64,000 nt of DNA from Microdochium bolleyi. Lineage: Eukaryota > Ascomycota > Sordariomycetes > Xylariales > Microdochiaceae. The DNA is taken from positions 2,542,001 to 2,606,000 of the forward strand of contig KQ964249.1 of the NCBI GenBank assembly GCA_001566295.1. The letters run 5' to 3'. The position numbers were made by a program, and so were the translations under genes. Numbering within the stretch: the stretch's first letter is position 1; the number at the start of each line of letters is the position of its first letter. This document shows, in pieces, positions 11,801-21,929 of the stretch. The notes beneath the pieces were generated by a model. That model saw nothing but the letters and a program-made list of their open reading frames with translations. It did no database searches and was not told the DNA's origin.

Positions 11801-13643
11801 CCCCTTGCGGGCATCATCGACCACACGAGAAAGAACGTCGCAGGACGACGATACGGCATCATTATCAGACGCTCCTTATTCCATGAGACGAGCAATACGG
11901 CCTCAGTCTAGCGCGCTCCATCTGCTGAACCGCAAGGACAGTGGCAGGTCTGGCCCGGAGACGGGAACGACGCAGGCGAATGCCATCGGCCAGGTAGAAG
12001 GGCCCTTCACACAGACACCGGCGCCTCGGATCACAATACCGGGCGATGATGCTAGTGAGGGCAAACCCGAAACCAGACTGCGACTGGCACACACGTACGA
12101 GGGTAGCGACCCGAGCATAATTAAGATGCTGGACAATATGTATGTGGACAACTTCCCACATGACGAAAAGGAGTTTGGTCCCATGGTCACTCCCATCTCG
12201 AGGAAGAAGACTACCAAAGCCGGGACTGGGGCTGAGGAGATTTGGCGCCCGTCGGGAAGACTTGTGGCCACCTTTTCGGAACACACTGGCGCTATCAACA
12301 GGGTCGTGCCGTCGCCTGATCACCAGTTCTTTCTCACGGGTGGCAACGACGGGAGCGTCAAGGTGTGGGACTCGCTACGCTTGGAGCGCAATGTCACGCA
12401 CCGGGCGAGACAGACACACAAGCACTCCTCAGGTGCCAAGGTCACGGCTCTATGTTTCATCGAAAACACGCACACTTTCGTCAGCTGCGCTACGGATGGC
12501 CGCGTGCATATCGTCAAGGTCTACACGCAGGTCATCAACGGCGCAACCAAGTACATTCGCCTACGGCTCCTTCGCGAATACCAGCTGCCCACTGACGAGC
12601 ATGCGGTCTGGTGCGAGCACTTCAAGATCGACCTGAGTTCGGTTCTCATACTGGCCACCAACCGCTCGCGCATCCTGGGCATCGACCTGCGTACCATGAC
12701 TCTTCTGTACGTCCTTGAGAACCCCGTGCACCACGGCACACCGACGTGTTTCGTAGTGGACCGGAAACGCAATTGGCTACTACTTGGCACGGCGCACGGC
12801 GTACTGGACCTCTGGGACCTGCGCTTCAAGATGCGCCTCAAGAGTTGGGGCTTGCCGGGCAAGTCACCGATCCACCGCCTGAGCCTGCACCCTACAAAGG
12901 GCCGCGGCCGCTGGGTATGCGTCGCGGGTGGCACAGGCCTTGCGGAGATCACCGTCTGGGACCTTGAGAAGACGCAGTGCCGCGAGATCTACCGGCAAGG
13001 AGGCAAGGAAGGGCCCAAGGAATACAAGGCGTGGGATGTGGACGAGGACCAGCCGGAGGGCATGCTAGGCCGATTCGCGACCAACATCGAGTCTCCGACG
13101 GCCACTTCCGGGGGCAATGGGAGCAGCAACAACGTGGCTGACCGGGGCATCCGAGCGATGGTGGTTGGGTGCGGGGCTGTCGAAGATCAACGCGACGTGA
13201 GGTATGGGTATATCTTGACTGGCGGGGCGGACAAGAAGCTCCGTTGCTGGGATCTGTTTCGGATCGAGAACTCGAGCGTCTTCAGCGGCTTGACCCTCGC
13301 GAGCAGCGGGGCGGGTGAACAGGCAGCTGCCGCGAGGCCTGTGTTTGTCACAACGAGCAACCCTGGTGGATCATCGGGCTGTGTGCTCAATGTTGAGAAG
13401 CTACCTTCATCGGCGGCGGCCGGGGACGGCAGTAAGAAAGGCAACCACGGGGTGCCGACGAAAGGCGGCGGCAGCGGCGGTGGGAGTAGAGAGAAGCCGC
13501 CGCGGCACAGCGTCATCAGTGCCGAGCAGGCGCAGCTTCTGCGCAGTCATCTCGACTCGATCCAGGACGTTGCGGTGCTCGAGATGCCGTACACCATGAC
13601 GGTCAGCGTGGACCGGAGTGGTGTGATCTTTGTGTTCCAGTAG
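8818..13643 (+). CDS. VPS15: VPS15, regulatory Ser/Thr kinase subunit of the class III PI3-kinase
   Basis: Two exons (8818-9031, 9097-13643) encode about 1586 aa. The 65 nt intron restores HILRERNLLRDVPNALGF. Gly2 in MGNTWS is the N-myristoylation site typical of Vps15, anchoring Vps34 to endosomal and autophagic membranes. The kinase domain (about 28-320) shows the atypical glycine loop, a VVKV lysine, IYHGDIKTENIM in the catalytic loop and LTDFTG in place of DFG, as in other Vps15 proteins. Residues about 380-850 are helical HEAT-type repeats. After a Ser-rich disordered linker (about 850-1060), the C-terminus is a WD40 propeller (GGNDGSVKVWDSLR, GTAHGVLDLWDLR, TGGADKKLRCWDLFR, ending SVDRSGVIFVFQ). 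It acts in Vps34 complexes I and II for autophagy and vacuolar sorting, as does VPS10 further right. No truncation was seen. Confidence 0.96.
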
Positions 13644-14668
13644 GGGGCAATCGGTAAGGAAACTAGTCGCAAGCCGGGGTAGCGGAATGTATACATAGTC
13701 GTCACATCTCGCCTGCATGTGAGAATGCATGCCTCCCGTAGTGTACCGACCGATAGCGCCTGCACTCTCTCGTCACACGACTCGGGCGAGGGATAATAGG
13801 TATCTTCGGGTACGCTAGTCAGGCCGACGCTAAAGAGCCTCGGATTCATGTGGTCTCTCCTCAGCTCGACCCGCACCACGGACTCAGCTCGGATGGACGG
13901 AATCCCGGCTGTGGTGCGCTCGCTCCGGTCATCAGGCTCTCCATTGCCCTCTGTTTCCGCTGGAGTCATCTCGACTGCAAGCGTTTCGGAGGTCTCTTTC
14001 CTTTTGTTGAGGGAGAAGTCTCGCCGGAGAGGACTCATCGTTCGAGCGAGAAGGGCTGCAATGCAACAATCGTCCCAATTGCTTTTCGCCACAGCCGGCA
14101 GGAGCCGACGGGGACCCTGCCGGTGCGGGAAGGGGTCCAAGGTCTCTTGGACGGCGACAGGGGGCTCCACCATCGCATGTTGGCACGGCTCGCCATCGTA
14201 TGATATCCGCCGAGCGCAAGCACCGCACAGATCACCTGCATGCCATGTGGCATTGTTCCGCTGCTTGCTGGAGTCAGTCGTGTCAGGACGGCTCAGGCCA
14301 CTGCATCGTGGGAAAAGTGACAGAAAACTTTTTCCTGGCCGGGATCGTGAAGCATGATGAGACGACCAGGCACGGGTCAGGCGCAACACAGTATTTTTTT
14401 TATTTGATTTTTTGAGTTTTATCTTTCGTAATGCTAGAGACACGGCTGCGTTCCGCGGTTGCTTTATATAGACCGCCGAGCTTCCCGGTGCCATCTGCAA
14501 TTGAGAGACGGCTCATATTTCCACCCGGATGCTCTCTCCCTCCCGCGTTTCTGAAACTGCTGGTTGCCATTGATCGCTTGATTAGCTCGTGGCTTCCCGT
14601 TCGGCTGAAACTAAAGGAGCACAAACAAATAGGAATTCCCCGAGGACCACTCCCCGGCAGCCACGGCC
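13644..14668. other. Intergenic region between VPS15 and flavohemoglobin
   Basis: About 1 kb. A long minus-strand open frame here overlaps the VPS15 3' end and has no recognisable domain, so it is treated as spurious. AT-rich tracts at about 14390-14420 precede the flavohemoglobin promoter. Confidence 0.6.
14465..14470 (+). promoter_or_regulatory. Candidate TATA element of the flavohemoglobin gene
   Basis: TATATA lies 199 nt before the start codon, after a T-rich tract, in a plausible core promoter position. This is sequence resemblance only. Confidence 0.35.
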
Positions 14669-16336
14669 ATGTCGCTCACATACGAGCAGACGCGGCTCAT
14701 CAGGGCCACCGTGCCCATCATCCGGCAGGACGGCGAGCGCATCTCGACGCTCTTCTACACCAACATGATCCGGGACCACCCGGGCATGCATGCCTACTTC
14801 AACCCGGTGTCCATGCAGACCGGCCACCAGCCGCGCGCCTTCACCAGGATGATGCTCGCCTTCGCCTCGAGCATTCACGACATCTCCGGGCTCGTGGCCC
14901 GCATGGAGAAGGTCGCCCAGAAGCACGCCAGCCTTTCCATCACGCCCGAGCTCTATGACATCGTGGGCACGTACCTCCTGCAGGCCTTCGGCGAGGTGCT
15001 CGGCCCGCACTGCTGGAACGATGCGACCCGGACCGCCTGGGAGCGGGCCTACGCCGTCATGGCGGGGATGCTCACGCGCCGCGAGGAGTTCATCTATCGC
15101 GACTTTGGCAGCTGGGTGGGCTGGCGGCGCTTTGTCGTCTCCCGGCGGTGGGTCGAGCTGGCGGGCACCGAAAGCGGCGAGGGCGACACGGTGACCTTTG
15201 AGGTCCGGCCCGAGGACGGCAGGAAGCTGCCCCCGTTCCAGCCGGGCCAGTACGTCTCGCTCCGCGTCTCGGGCGTCCCGGGCAGAGACCACCCCCAGCT
15301 GAGGCAATACTACCTGTGCGGCGACCCGGCCGCTTCTTCGTCGACGTACCGCTTCACCGTCAAGCGGGATGCCAGCCGCGAGGCGGAGAACTATAGCGAG
15401 CTGTCACAGCACGGCAGCAGAGATTTCCGGAGTACGCCCCGGTCGACATCGTCTTCGATGGCGGCTGTAGCACCGTCCTCGCCCTCGGGCTCAAGGAGGC
15501 CATCGCCGAACAGAGTGCGGCACCGTGGCGGTAGCTCGATCTCGAGCGCGGACTCGCCCGGGTCCAGCATCAGACCAGAGAGCCCTCCGACGTCAGACTC
15601 GTCGCTGGTCTCGAGCCCGAAGAGCACGGCCCGCGTCCAGCCCGGCGTGGTCTCGTCGATGCTGATCGACCAGGTCAGAGAGGGCGGCGTCCTCGAGCTC
15701 ACACACCCCGCTGGAGAGTTCACTCTGGAGCCGGCCACGTCCGAAACTCCCATCGTGCTCATCTCCGCTGGCGTGGGAGCTGCGCCGCTGCTGTCCATGC
15801 TCAAGACCCTCCTTCCCTCTTCTACCTCTGCGGCTGGTGGGCTCGCTCGGCAGCATCCTCTGCAGCAGAACCCACACTGTCCGACGCCGTCGACAACCTC
15901 GTCAGCATCGTCCACGACTTCCTTCCAGCGAGAAGTCAACAGCAATCCTTATACACCGCAGGCCCCGCCACAGCCAACCCGCCCGGTATCCTGGGTCCAC
16001 GGCTCCCGCCAACAGCCCCTGTACGCGGCCCAGGTCCGCGAGCTGGTCAAGGAAAACCCAGACCGGCTGCGAGCAACGTTCTTCAAGACACGCCTGGCGG
16101 ACTCGGAGCTGCTGTCGTATACGCTCGACTTTGCGACGGATCTGAACCTAGGCCGGGTCCGGCCCGTGGAGGACCTATATCTGTCTTCAGGGAGGGGGTC
16201 GCAGGCGGAGTACTATGTTTGCGGGCCGCAGCGGTTCCTGGTCGAGGTGCAGAAGTATCTAGATGCGAATAGGGTGGACCCTGGGAGGGTCAGGTATGGA
16301 ATGCTGAGTATCGGGGTGATGGAGAAGAAGGATTGA
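14669..16336 (+). CDS. Divergent flavohemoglobin (putative nitric oxide dioxygenase) with two inserts
   Basis: A single exon of 555 aa, against about 400-420 aa in typical flavohemoglobins. The globin part (about 1-150) keeps the functional residues: B10 Tyr in LFYTNMI, distal Gln in HQPRAF, proximal His in QKHASLSI, then ELYDIVG and the Glu in RREEF. These fit NO + O2 + NAD(P)H to nitrate chemistry. The FAD domain starts with PGQYVSLRV, but the FAD motif reads RQYYL where the family has RQYS. A Ser/Pro/Arg-rich insert of roughly 85 residues precedes PGVVSSMLID. The NAD motif is SAGVGAAPLLSML (the usual Thr is Ala), followed by a second Ser/Thr/Pro insert of about 45 residues, then PVSWVHGSR and YYVCGP. 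The tail is RVRYGMLSIGV, lacking the Glu and Phe of the usual ELFG-type ending that packs on the flavin. Reductase efficiency may therefore differ. The first Met, in a good context, was used. Confidence 0.85.
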   Translation: MSLTYEQTRLIRATVPIIRQDGERISTLFYTNMIRDHPGMHAYFNPVSMQTGHQPRAFTRMMLAFASSIHDISGLVARMEKVAQKHASLSITPELYDIVGTYLLQAFGEVLGPHCWNDATRTAWERAYAVMAGMLTRREEFIYRDFGSWVGWRRFVVSRRWVELAGTESGEGDTVTFEVRPEDGRKLPPFQPGQYVSLRVSGVPGRDHPQLRQYYLCGDPAASSSTYRFTVKRDASREAENYSELSQHGSRDFRSTPRSTSSSMAAVAPSSPSGSRRPSPNRVRHRGGSSISSADSPGSSIRPESPPTSDSSLVSSPKSTARVQPGVVSSMLIDQVREGGVLELTHPAGEFTLEPATSETPIVLISAGVGAAPLLSMLKTLLPSSTSAAGGLARQHPLQQNPHCPTPSTTSSASSTTSFQREVNSNPYTPQAPPQPTRPVSWVHGSRQQPLYAAQVRELVKENPDRLRATFFKTRLADSELLSYTLDFATDLNLGRVRPVEDLYLSSGRGSQAEYYVCGPQRFLVEVQKYLDANRVDPGRVRYGMLSIGVMEKKD

Positions 16337-16839
16337 GAGCCGGTAGCCGAAAGCGTGGGAGGAGGAGGCCGTGACGTGACCGAGAGACGGAAACACCAAC
16401 AAGCGGTGCGCTATTCAAAATAAATAAATGGATTGTTTAAAACCATGCGGAACGGCTTGAGACTCATGCTGCGAACCGTGACTTGTGAGCCAGCATGCCG
16501 TCCTCTACTTACCCGATCTTTCGGCGTCCTAGCCAGGTCCGGTCCGGAGCCGACGGGGCTGGAGCGCCGGGGATCCGGAGCTCTTACCTGGCAGAGCCGT
16601 GCCCCTCGTCCCCATCTCGGCTCCGTCCCCGACCTTCCTTTCTACGCTAGCCAGCACATCCGGACTTACAACAACAACAACAATCACAAGCCACATCACG
16701 TCGTTGCATGACGGGCCCACCTTCTCAGCGCACTCTCCGTATCACAGCTCCAAAAGCTCAATCGACCAGGGCGGCCGGTCGGATTCTGGATCTGGGCATC
16801 GAACAATAGATGATCTTGAGGCCGGCGGCGCGGAGGACC
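16337..16839. other. Intergenic region upstream of PPX1
   Basis: Holds the flavohemoglobin 3' UTR and a probable PPX1 leader containing an ACA/CAA-rich stretch at about 16667-16690. No other gene was seen. Confidence 0.55.
16419..16428 (+). terminator. Candidate polyadenylation signal
   Basis: AATAAATAAA lies about 85 nt after the flavohemoglobin stop codon, the expected distance for a fungal 3' UTR. Confidence 0.45.
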
Positions 16840-18624
16840 ATGGCGACGACACTGTCGGCGTTCCTGGCGCAGGCCCGCGCGGCGCTCGCGGCGCCGAGAG
16901 ACACCACCACCGCCGCGGGCGCCCGAGCCCCGCGGCAGCCACTGACGTTCGTCGTGGGCAATGAGTCTGCTGGTAGGTCATTTTATATTGTCCACTGCCT
17001 GGGTGACGTCAAAGCTCAGTGCTCTTTCTACGGGGGTTGCACGAGCTTCTCAAGATGCAGCCACTTACACGGCACAAGGTACCGTGGGTCGGTCGCGTAC
17101 ATGCCGTGATTCCTGTCCTGGTCGTGGATAGATCACGCTGAGTTGCAACGGAAATTGTACTCGCTCACAACACCAGCACAAGCTCTGCTGGCCATGCGAT
17201 CGTCGACCGTTTTCTTGACGTTTTGATGCTAAGTCACCCTCGCGTATTCAGACCTCGACTCGCTCTGCTCGGCCCTCGTACTGGCATATTTCAAGAGCCA
17301 GCCAGCCCTCAGAGCATCACCAGAAGGATCCTCCCCATCGTCGTCATCTCCAGTATCGCAGGATGATCCCCGAGCCCAGAGGGGCAGCAGCAGCACATTG
17401 CACATCCCCCTGTGCAATATTCCCCGCGCCGATCTCGCCCTGCGACCGGAGCTCACGGCCGTCCTGCGCGGCGCGGCGCTCACGCCGGCCGAGGTGCTCA
17501 CGCTCGACGACCTTCCTCCAGTTGCATCCTCTTCCTCGCCGCCGTCGCCGTCCGCACTGAACCCCGAGGACACCCGCTGGCTCCTTGTCGACCACAACGT
17601 CCTCACGGGCCCGCTGGCTCGCGACTATGCAGCCCAGGGCGGCGCCGTGGTCGGGTGCATCGACCACCACGAGGACGAGGGCCGGCTCCCGGGGGCCTGC
17701 GATCCGAAGATCGTCGAGAAGAGCGGGAGCTGCATGAGCCTGGTCGTCGAGCACTGCCGGGGTGTGTGGGACGACATGTCCTCGTCCAAGGATACACAAA
17801 CACAGGAGCAGCAGCAGCAGCAGCAGGAGGAGCAGCAAAGACTGGACGGCCAGCTCGCACACCTCATCCTGGCCCCGATCCTGATCGACACGAACAACTT
17901 GCGCGACACGAACAAGACTACAGCGCACGACACCGAGGTGGTCGGGTACATTGAGCGCACCAAAATCACATCCCTGGCCCCCAGCACCAACGACAACAAT
18001 AACAAAAACATCAACGACAGTAATGAACAGCGAGAGGAGGCGGGGCGGCACTACGACCGCGACGCATACTTCAGCCACATCTCGCTCCTCAAGAACGACA
18101 TCTCGACCATGTCCCTCCGCGACATCCTGCGCAAGGACTACAAGGAGTGGACAGAGACCACGGGGGCCGACAGCGGCGGTGAGCGGTCGCTGAGGCTAGG
18201 CACAATGTCCGTGCCCCAGCCCATGGGCTACCTCCTCGAGCACACCTGCGGCGGCGACCAGGCCACCCTGCTGCGCGGCTTGCGCCAGTGGGCCGGCGAG
18301 AAGGAGCTCGACGTCGCCAGCATCATGACCGCGTACGAGGATCCCGAGAGCGGCGGGTTCAAGAGGGACCTGTTCGTGTGGGCTCCGGCGAGACAGGCTG
18401 GCCGGGGTGACAGGCTGGCTGCGCATGCTGTGAGCAGGTTTGTGGAGGAACATGGGGATGCGCTGAAGCTGGTTCCCTGGAGGGCGGGACTGCTGGACTT
18501 TGCTGCAGATGGCGGTGGGGAGGATGGTGACGGGTTCAGGAGGTGCTGGACCCAAGGCACACTCAAGAACAGCAGGAAGCAAATCGCCCCGATGCTGCGG
18601 GGGGCCATGAGGGCTGTTGCCTGA
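16840..18624 (+). CDS. PPX1: Exopolyphosphatase PPX1 (DHH phosphoesterase family)
   Basis: Exons 16840-16972 and 17252-18624 encode about 501 aa. The splice completes VVGNESADLDSLCSA, the first metal-binding motif. Further DHH-family motifs follow: WLLVDHN, the signature CIDHHEDEG, and SGSCMSLVVEH. The C-terminal DHHA2-like part holds SLRDILRKDYKEW and a conserved substrate region. The enzyme removes terminal phosphate from inorganic polyphosphate in a metal-dependent reaction; family members occur in cytosol, mitochondria and vacuole. Odd points: the intron is 279 nt, long for this genome, so a missed small exon is possible, and two low-complexity inserts (a Gln-rich run from CAG repeats and an Asn-rich run) interrupt the catalytic half. 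An in-frame Met at 16810 is an alternative start; 16840 was chosen because MATTLSAFLAQA resembles the normal N-terminus. Confidence 0.92.
17809..17826 (+). repeat. CAG trinucleotide repeat in PPX1
   Basis: Six perfect CAG units, followed by interrupted CAG/GAG, encode a poly-Gln/Glu insert. Confidence 0.9.
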
Positions 18625-18945
18625 TGAGGGTTGCGGTCTGGTATACAGGACATGCAGTTCAGCAGGTTGTCCTTGGATAAAAGGAACTGCGGCATATCCC
18701 GCCCCTTGTCAGACCTAGAACCTGGACGTTCTGATAATGATAAGAGGCATTCACCTTGCAGTCATATATGGACATACGGAGAAACTGAACTCGACGTGTA
18801 GCGACAGTCTTCAGAGCATGGCTGACACGGCGCCTTGGTACCTTTTCATATCGCTGTGCACTAACTCCGTAACTCATACATGTGTTTTACATCAGTTTGT
18901 ACAGCGTCATCCACCACCAACCTATTGACCCATGGCGAACCCAGC
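18625..18945. other. Convergent 3' ends of PPX1 and ATP25
   Basis: About 320 nt tail-to-tail spacer. Nothing else was recognised. Confidence 0.7.
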
Positions 18946-21024
18946 TCAATACCCTTTACCCTGCATGGCGTCCAGCTGCACCAGCATCCTGACAAACTCC
19001 CGCTTCGCCGCTGGCGTCTCAGCGCCCGGCGGCAGCTTTGCAGCGATGACCTCGGCCATTGGGTCTGCGATCTTGATGCAGTCTCTCAAGGCCGTGACGA
19101 GCTGACCCTCGAGCACCACGGGCGGCCGTTCGTTGGGCATGTCAAGCACGCAGCGACGGACGACCTGTGCACAGTGCTGAGACCGCTTCGACTGAGCGGC
19201 TAGACGCAGCATGTGTAGATACATCGCGGGTGAGCGTGACTGCAGGTACCGCGGAGCAGTCTGCCACACATCCCACATCATGGCGAAGTCCTCCTCGGCA
19301 GTCCTGGATGCCGCTGTGAGGAGCCGCATGAGTGACGGCTCGTCCATGCATGGCAGCCCCGCCTGCGCCGCAAGATCCCACAGGCTAGCTATCAGCGACG
19401 AGGAAGGACTCTCCTGCGACATGGTGCTCTGTAGCAGTGAAGCGACCACGTCGTTGGCGAGAATAGACTGCCCACGTTGCTGCATTGTGGTCAAAAGCGA
19501 CAGCGCAAGGTCTGTGCGCCCGACCGGCTGGACTCCCTTGGGCGGATGCTCCTCTGCCTCTCGGGCCATCCAGATTGCGCCGAGTAGCTCAGTGTATTGC
19601 TCCCGCGTGGCTACAATACCGTGCAGCTGCATCTCTTGTAGCAAGGCCTGGCTCACCGATGCGTGCGCTGGGTCGCGTGGATTGGTTTTGACGCTCTTCG
19701 CGTGGAAAGTGAGCCGGCATCCCCAAGTCTCAGCTGGGCTCAGTCGGTCCACGATGACGTCGAACAGCTCGGTGAAGAATGCCTCACGAGCACCATCTAC
19801 TGTGTGACTGCTCGTTGCGGCACCAACGTGCCGTGCTGGACCATACTTCAGGAAGTTGTGAAGAAGTCCCAGTACGCGTCGCAACTCGGCAACATCCATC
19901 TGCGCCAGCTGACCTGGCTCTTCGTAGGCAAGCATGGGGTCTCCCGCCGCCTCGAGGTGAGCTGAAGCACGGCCTGACGATCGCGTTGTCGAGAAAGAGG
20001 CCGTCCGGTTGGATATCGTTTTGCGCCCTGGACCGTCTCCTAGAGCAGGGCGCGCAGGCGTCTGCAAGCCATCCGCTGGTTTCTGCTGCATTACCTGACC
20101 ATGAGAGTCTAGCAACTCGGGAGTCTTTTGAGCAGCTCTGAAAGATTCCAAGCTAGAGGTCCAGAGGGCTTCAAGATTCATCTCAGCACGCCGCGACTCT
20201 GTCATGATCTGGAAGACAATGGATGTGCCTTCCTGAGCAGTGCCGAAACCTGTCAGGCGACCGTCTTCACTGACGTTGGCTGTTTCAGGGCCAGAACGTC
20301 CGATTGTGCCGAGGTTGACGCAAATCCAGCCGGTGCGAATGCCATCGTCGGTCTCGTCCGTGCCCATGATCTGCAGGAGCTTCGCCTTCCGAGCCTTGCG
20401 TCGCAGTTTTGTTTTGCGCTCGTTTGGTCCCAGTAGCCCGTCAGCGTCGGCATGTACGCGGTGTTTGGCGCGCAGCCACCGCACAAACCGACCCGCCGAC
20501 ACGTTCAGATGGCGCTCGCTGCGCGCTGTACCAAACAGCATGAAGAGGTTTGCGCCAAGTGCAGGTGCCGGATCGAGCTCCCGAAGGTCGAGCATGGAAA
20601 GCTCGTCAAGACCCAGCTCCTCGGAAGCATATTCCAGAATCGAAGACAGGATCGGTGGCGCATCTTCTGGGACGGTCGGGAGGGGCGGCGGTTCCAGGGT
20701 TGCGACATGCCTCGGAGGGTCAACCTGAAGATACCAGGGCACCGAGTCCGCATCGCCGGCACCAGTGTCGGTCGATGTGTCGGCCGCGGTGGGCTGTGAT
20801 GAAGAGGATGGTGGATTTCTGGACTGTGAGTCTGCGCGGCTGCTCGTTGTCGAGTAGGGACGGGCGACCGGAGCCGTCAGCCGGATGCTCTGCGCTGGGG
20901 CGAGTCGAGGTGCGAAGCGTGGACGCGAGGCCACCGGCACGGCGAGTTCTGTCGCAAAGAGCCTAAGGACGGCCGAGCGGCAGCTGGAGCAGCCTGTCGA
21001 TGCCAAGGCTCTTCCGGAAGCCAT
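18946..21024 (-). CDS. ATP25: ATP25, mitochondrial ATP synthase biogenesis protein
   Basis: A single exon of 692 aa. The Met at 21024 was chosen because it begins an Arg/Ser/Ala-rich, acid-free segment (MASGRALASTGCSSCRSAVL) that suits a mitochondrial presequence; the frame is open to 21387, but the extra residues look non-coding. The N-terminal half holds the RsfS/Iojap-like domain: VPWYLQVDPP, LDLRELDPAPALGANLFMLF, GTARSERHLNVSAGRFVRWL and GWICVNLGTIG. The C-terminal half is helical and fits the M domain, which in yeast is processed off and stabilises OLI1 (ATP9) mRNA, while the N-terminal part helps Atp9 ring assembly. It is divergent from RPO41, the mitochondrial RNA polymerase. Confidence 0.93.
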   Translation of the reverse strand: MASGRALASTGCSSCRSAVLRLFATELAVPVASRPRFAPRLAPAQSIRLTAPVARPYSTTSSRADSQSRNPPSSSSQPTAADTSTDTGAGDADSVPWYLQVDPPRHVATLEPPPLPTVPEDAPPILSSILEYASEELGLDELSMLDLRELDPAPALGANLFMLFGTARSERHLNVSAGRFVRWLRAKHRVHADADGLLGPNERKTKLRRKARKAKLLQIMGTDETDDGIRTGWICVNLGTIGRSGPETANVSEDGRLTGFGTAQEGTSIVFQIMTESRRAEMNLEALWTSSLESFRAAQKTPELLDSHGQVMQQKPADGLQTPARPALGDGPGRKTISNRTASFSTTRSSGRASAHLEAAGDPMLAYEEPGQLAQMDVAELRRVLGLLHNFLKYGPARHVGAATSSHTVDGAREAFFTELFDVIVDRLSPAETWGCRLTFHAKSVKTNPRDPAHASVSQALLQEMQLHGIVATREQYTELLGAIWMAREAEEHPPKGVQPVGRTDLALSLLTTMQQRGQSILANDVVASLLQSTMSQESPSSSLIASLWDLAAQAGLPCMDEPSLMRLLTAASRTAEEDFAMMWDVWQTAPRYLQSRSPAMYLHMLRLAAQSKRSQHCAQVVRRCVLDMPNERPPVVLEGQLVTALRDCIKIADPMAEVIAAKLPPGAETPAAKREFVRMLVQLDAMQGKGY

Positions 21025-21929
21025 TTTGCCGTTGGCTTGCTGGCTGCTGGCGGTTATGCGGAAGGGCAAAGAGAAGCAACTGGGATTGATGTGAATATGT
21101 CCGAGCTGGAGGTTACTGAAGCTGCATCCGTGGATACCATCCAGTACGGATAGTGTTAGCGTGCTGGCTGGGGAGTGACGGACCCGCTCGGAGTGGCCTA
21201 GCCATTGACAAGGCCGCCACTTCACCACAGAAGGTACTTGCAAGCTATGGGAAGGTACCGAGCCTGCCTTCCCGAGGCTTCCTTGGAAACACTGCGGTGC
21301 ATGGTGGGTTGTCTGGACAAAGCTGCTCTGTCGGGCCTTCGCAATCGACACACTACGAGGCACTGCCCAGTCTTGCTCCAAGGCCACATCTAGGGCTTCT
21401 CACATGGTTGTCTTCCTCTCCCGGCCTGGGACTGGGGTGGTGCCTGCCGCGGGCCGCCCCTCAACGCCGAAGAGGTCCGCCCTGAGCTTCGGCCAATGAC
21501 GAGCTGTGTCGTTCCTTCCATGACAAGTGGAAAATTTTGGCAGTGGGTTCCATGCTGCTTCGCAGAGTCAGCCTGCACCCTGAACCGGCCCTCCACTAAT
21601 GATGCACGCGACGCCTCCACGCCGCCCTGCGTTTTTCTCGAGCGACTCCACACGTGCTACGTTATCGCAGCTCTTTTCTTTCTCCATCTCGAATCGTCGA
21701 CATTTCGCCCAGATCTGCCGAGGTCTCTCTCGCAAACACCGTCTGCCTGCCTGGACAGCTTCGACACCCGCCATCATCACCCCGTCCCAGGCACACGCTC
21801 TTTCACCCGCTTTCTGCAGCTGTGACGACAGCTCCAGGTCTCCTCACACCCACCGCCACCTCGTCCTCGCTGCTCCGTCGCCACCTCATGACCCTACACA
21901 CCGTCTAGCCAGACCGACGAAACGTCGCG
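21025..21929. promoter_or_regulatory. Divergent intergenic region shared by ATP25 and RPO41
   Basis: 905 nt between the two start codons, running to pyrimidine-rich leader sequence in front of RPO41. Both flanking genes act in mitochondrial gene expression, so co-regulation from here is plausible but not shown by any motif I could assign. Confidence 0.5.

Noticed and set aside
13547..14500. 317-codon minus-strand open frame
   Set aside because: Overlaps the VPS15 C-terminus antisense and has no recognisable domain; treated as a compositional shadow.
21025..21387. N-terminal extension of ATP25 (Met at 21387)
   Set aside because: The added 121 residues look non-coding and would bury the mitochondrial presequence that starts at 21024.
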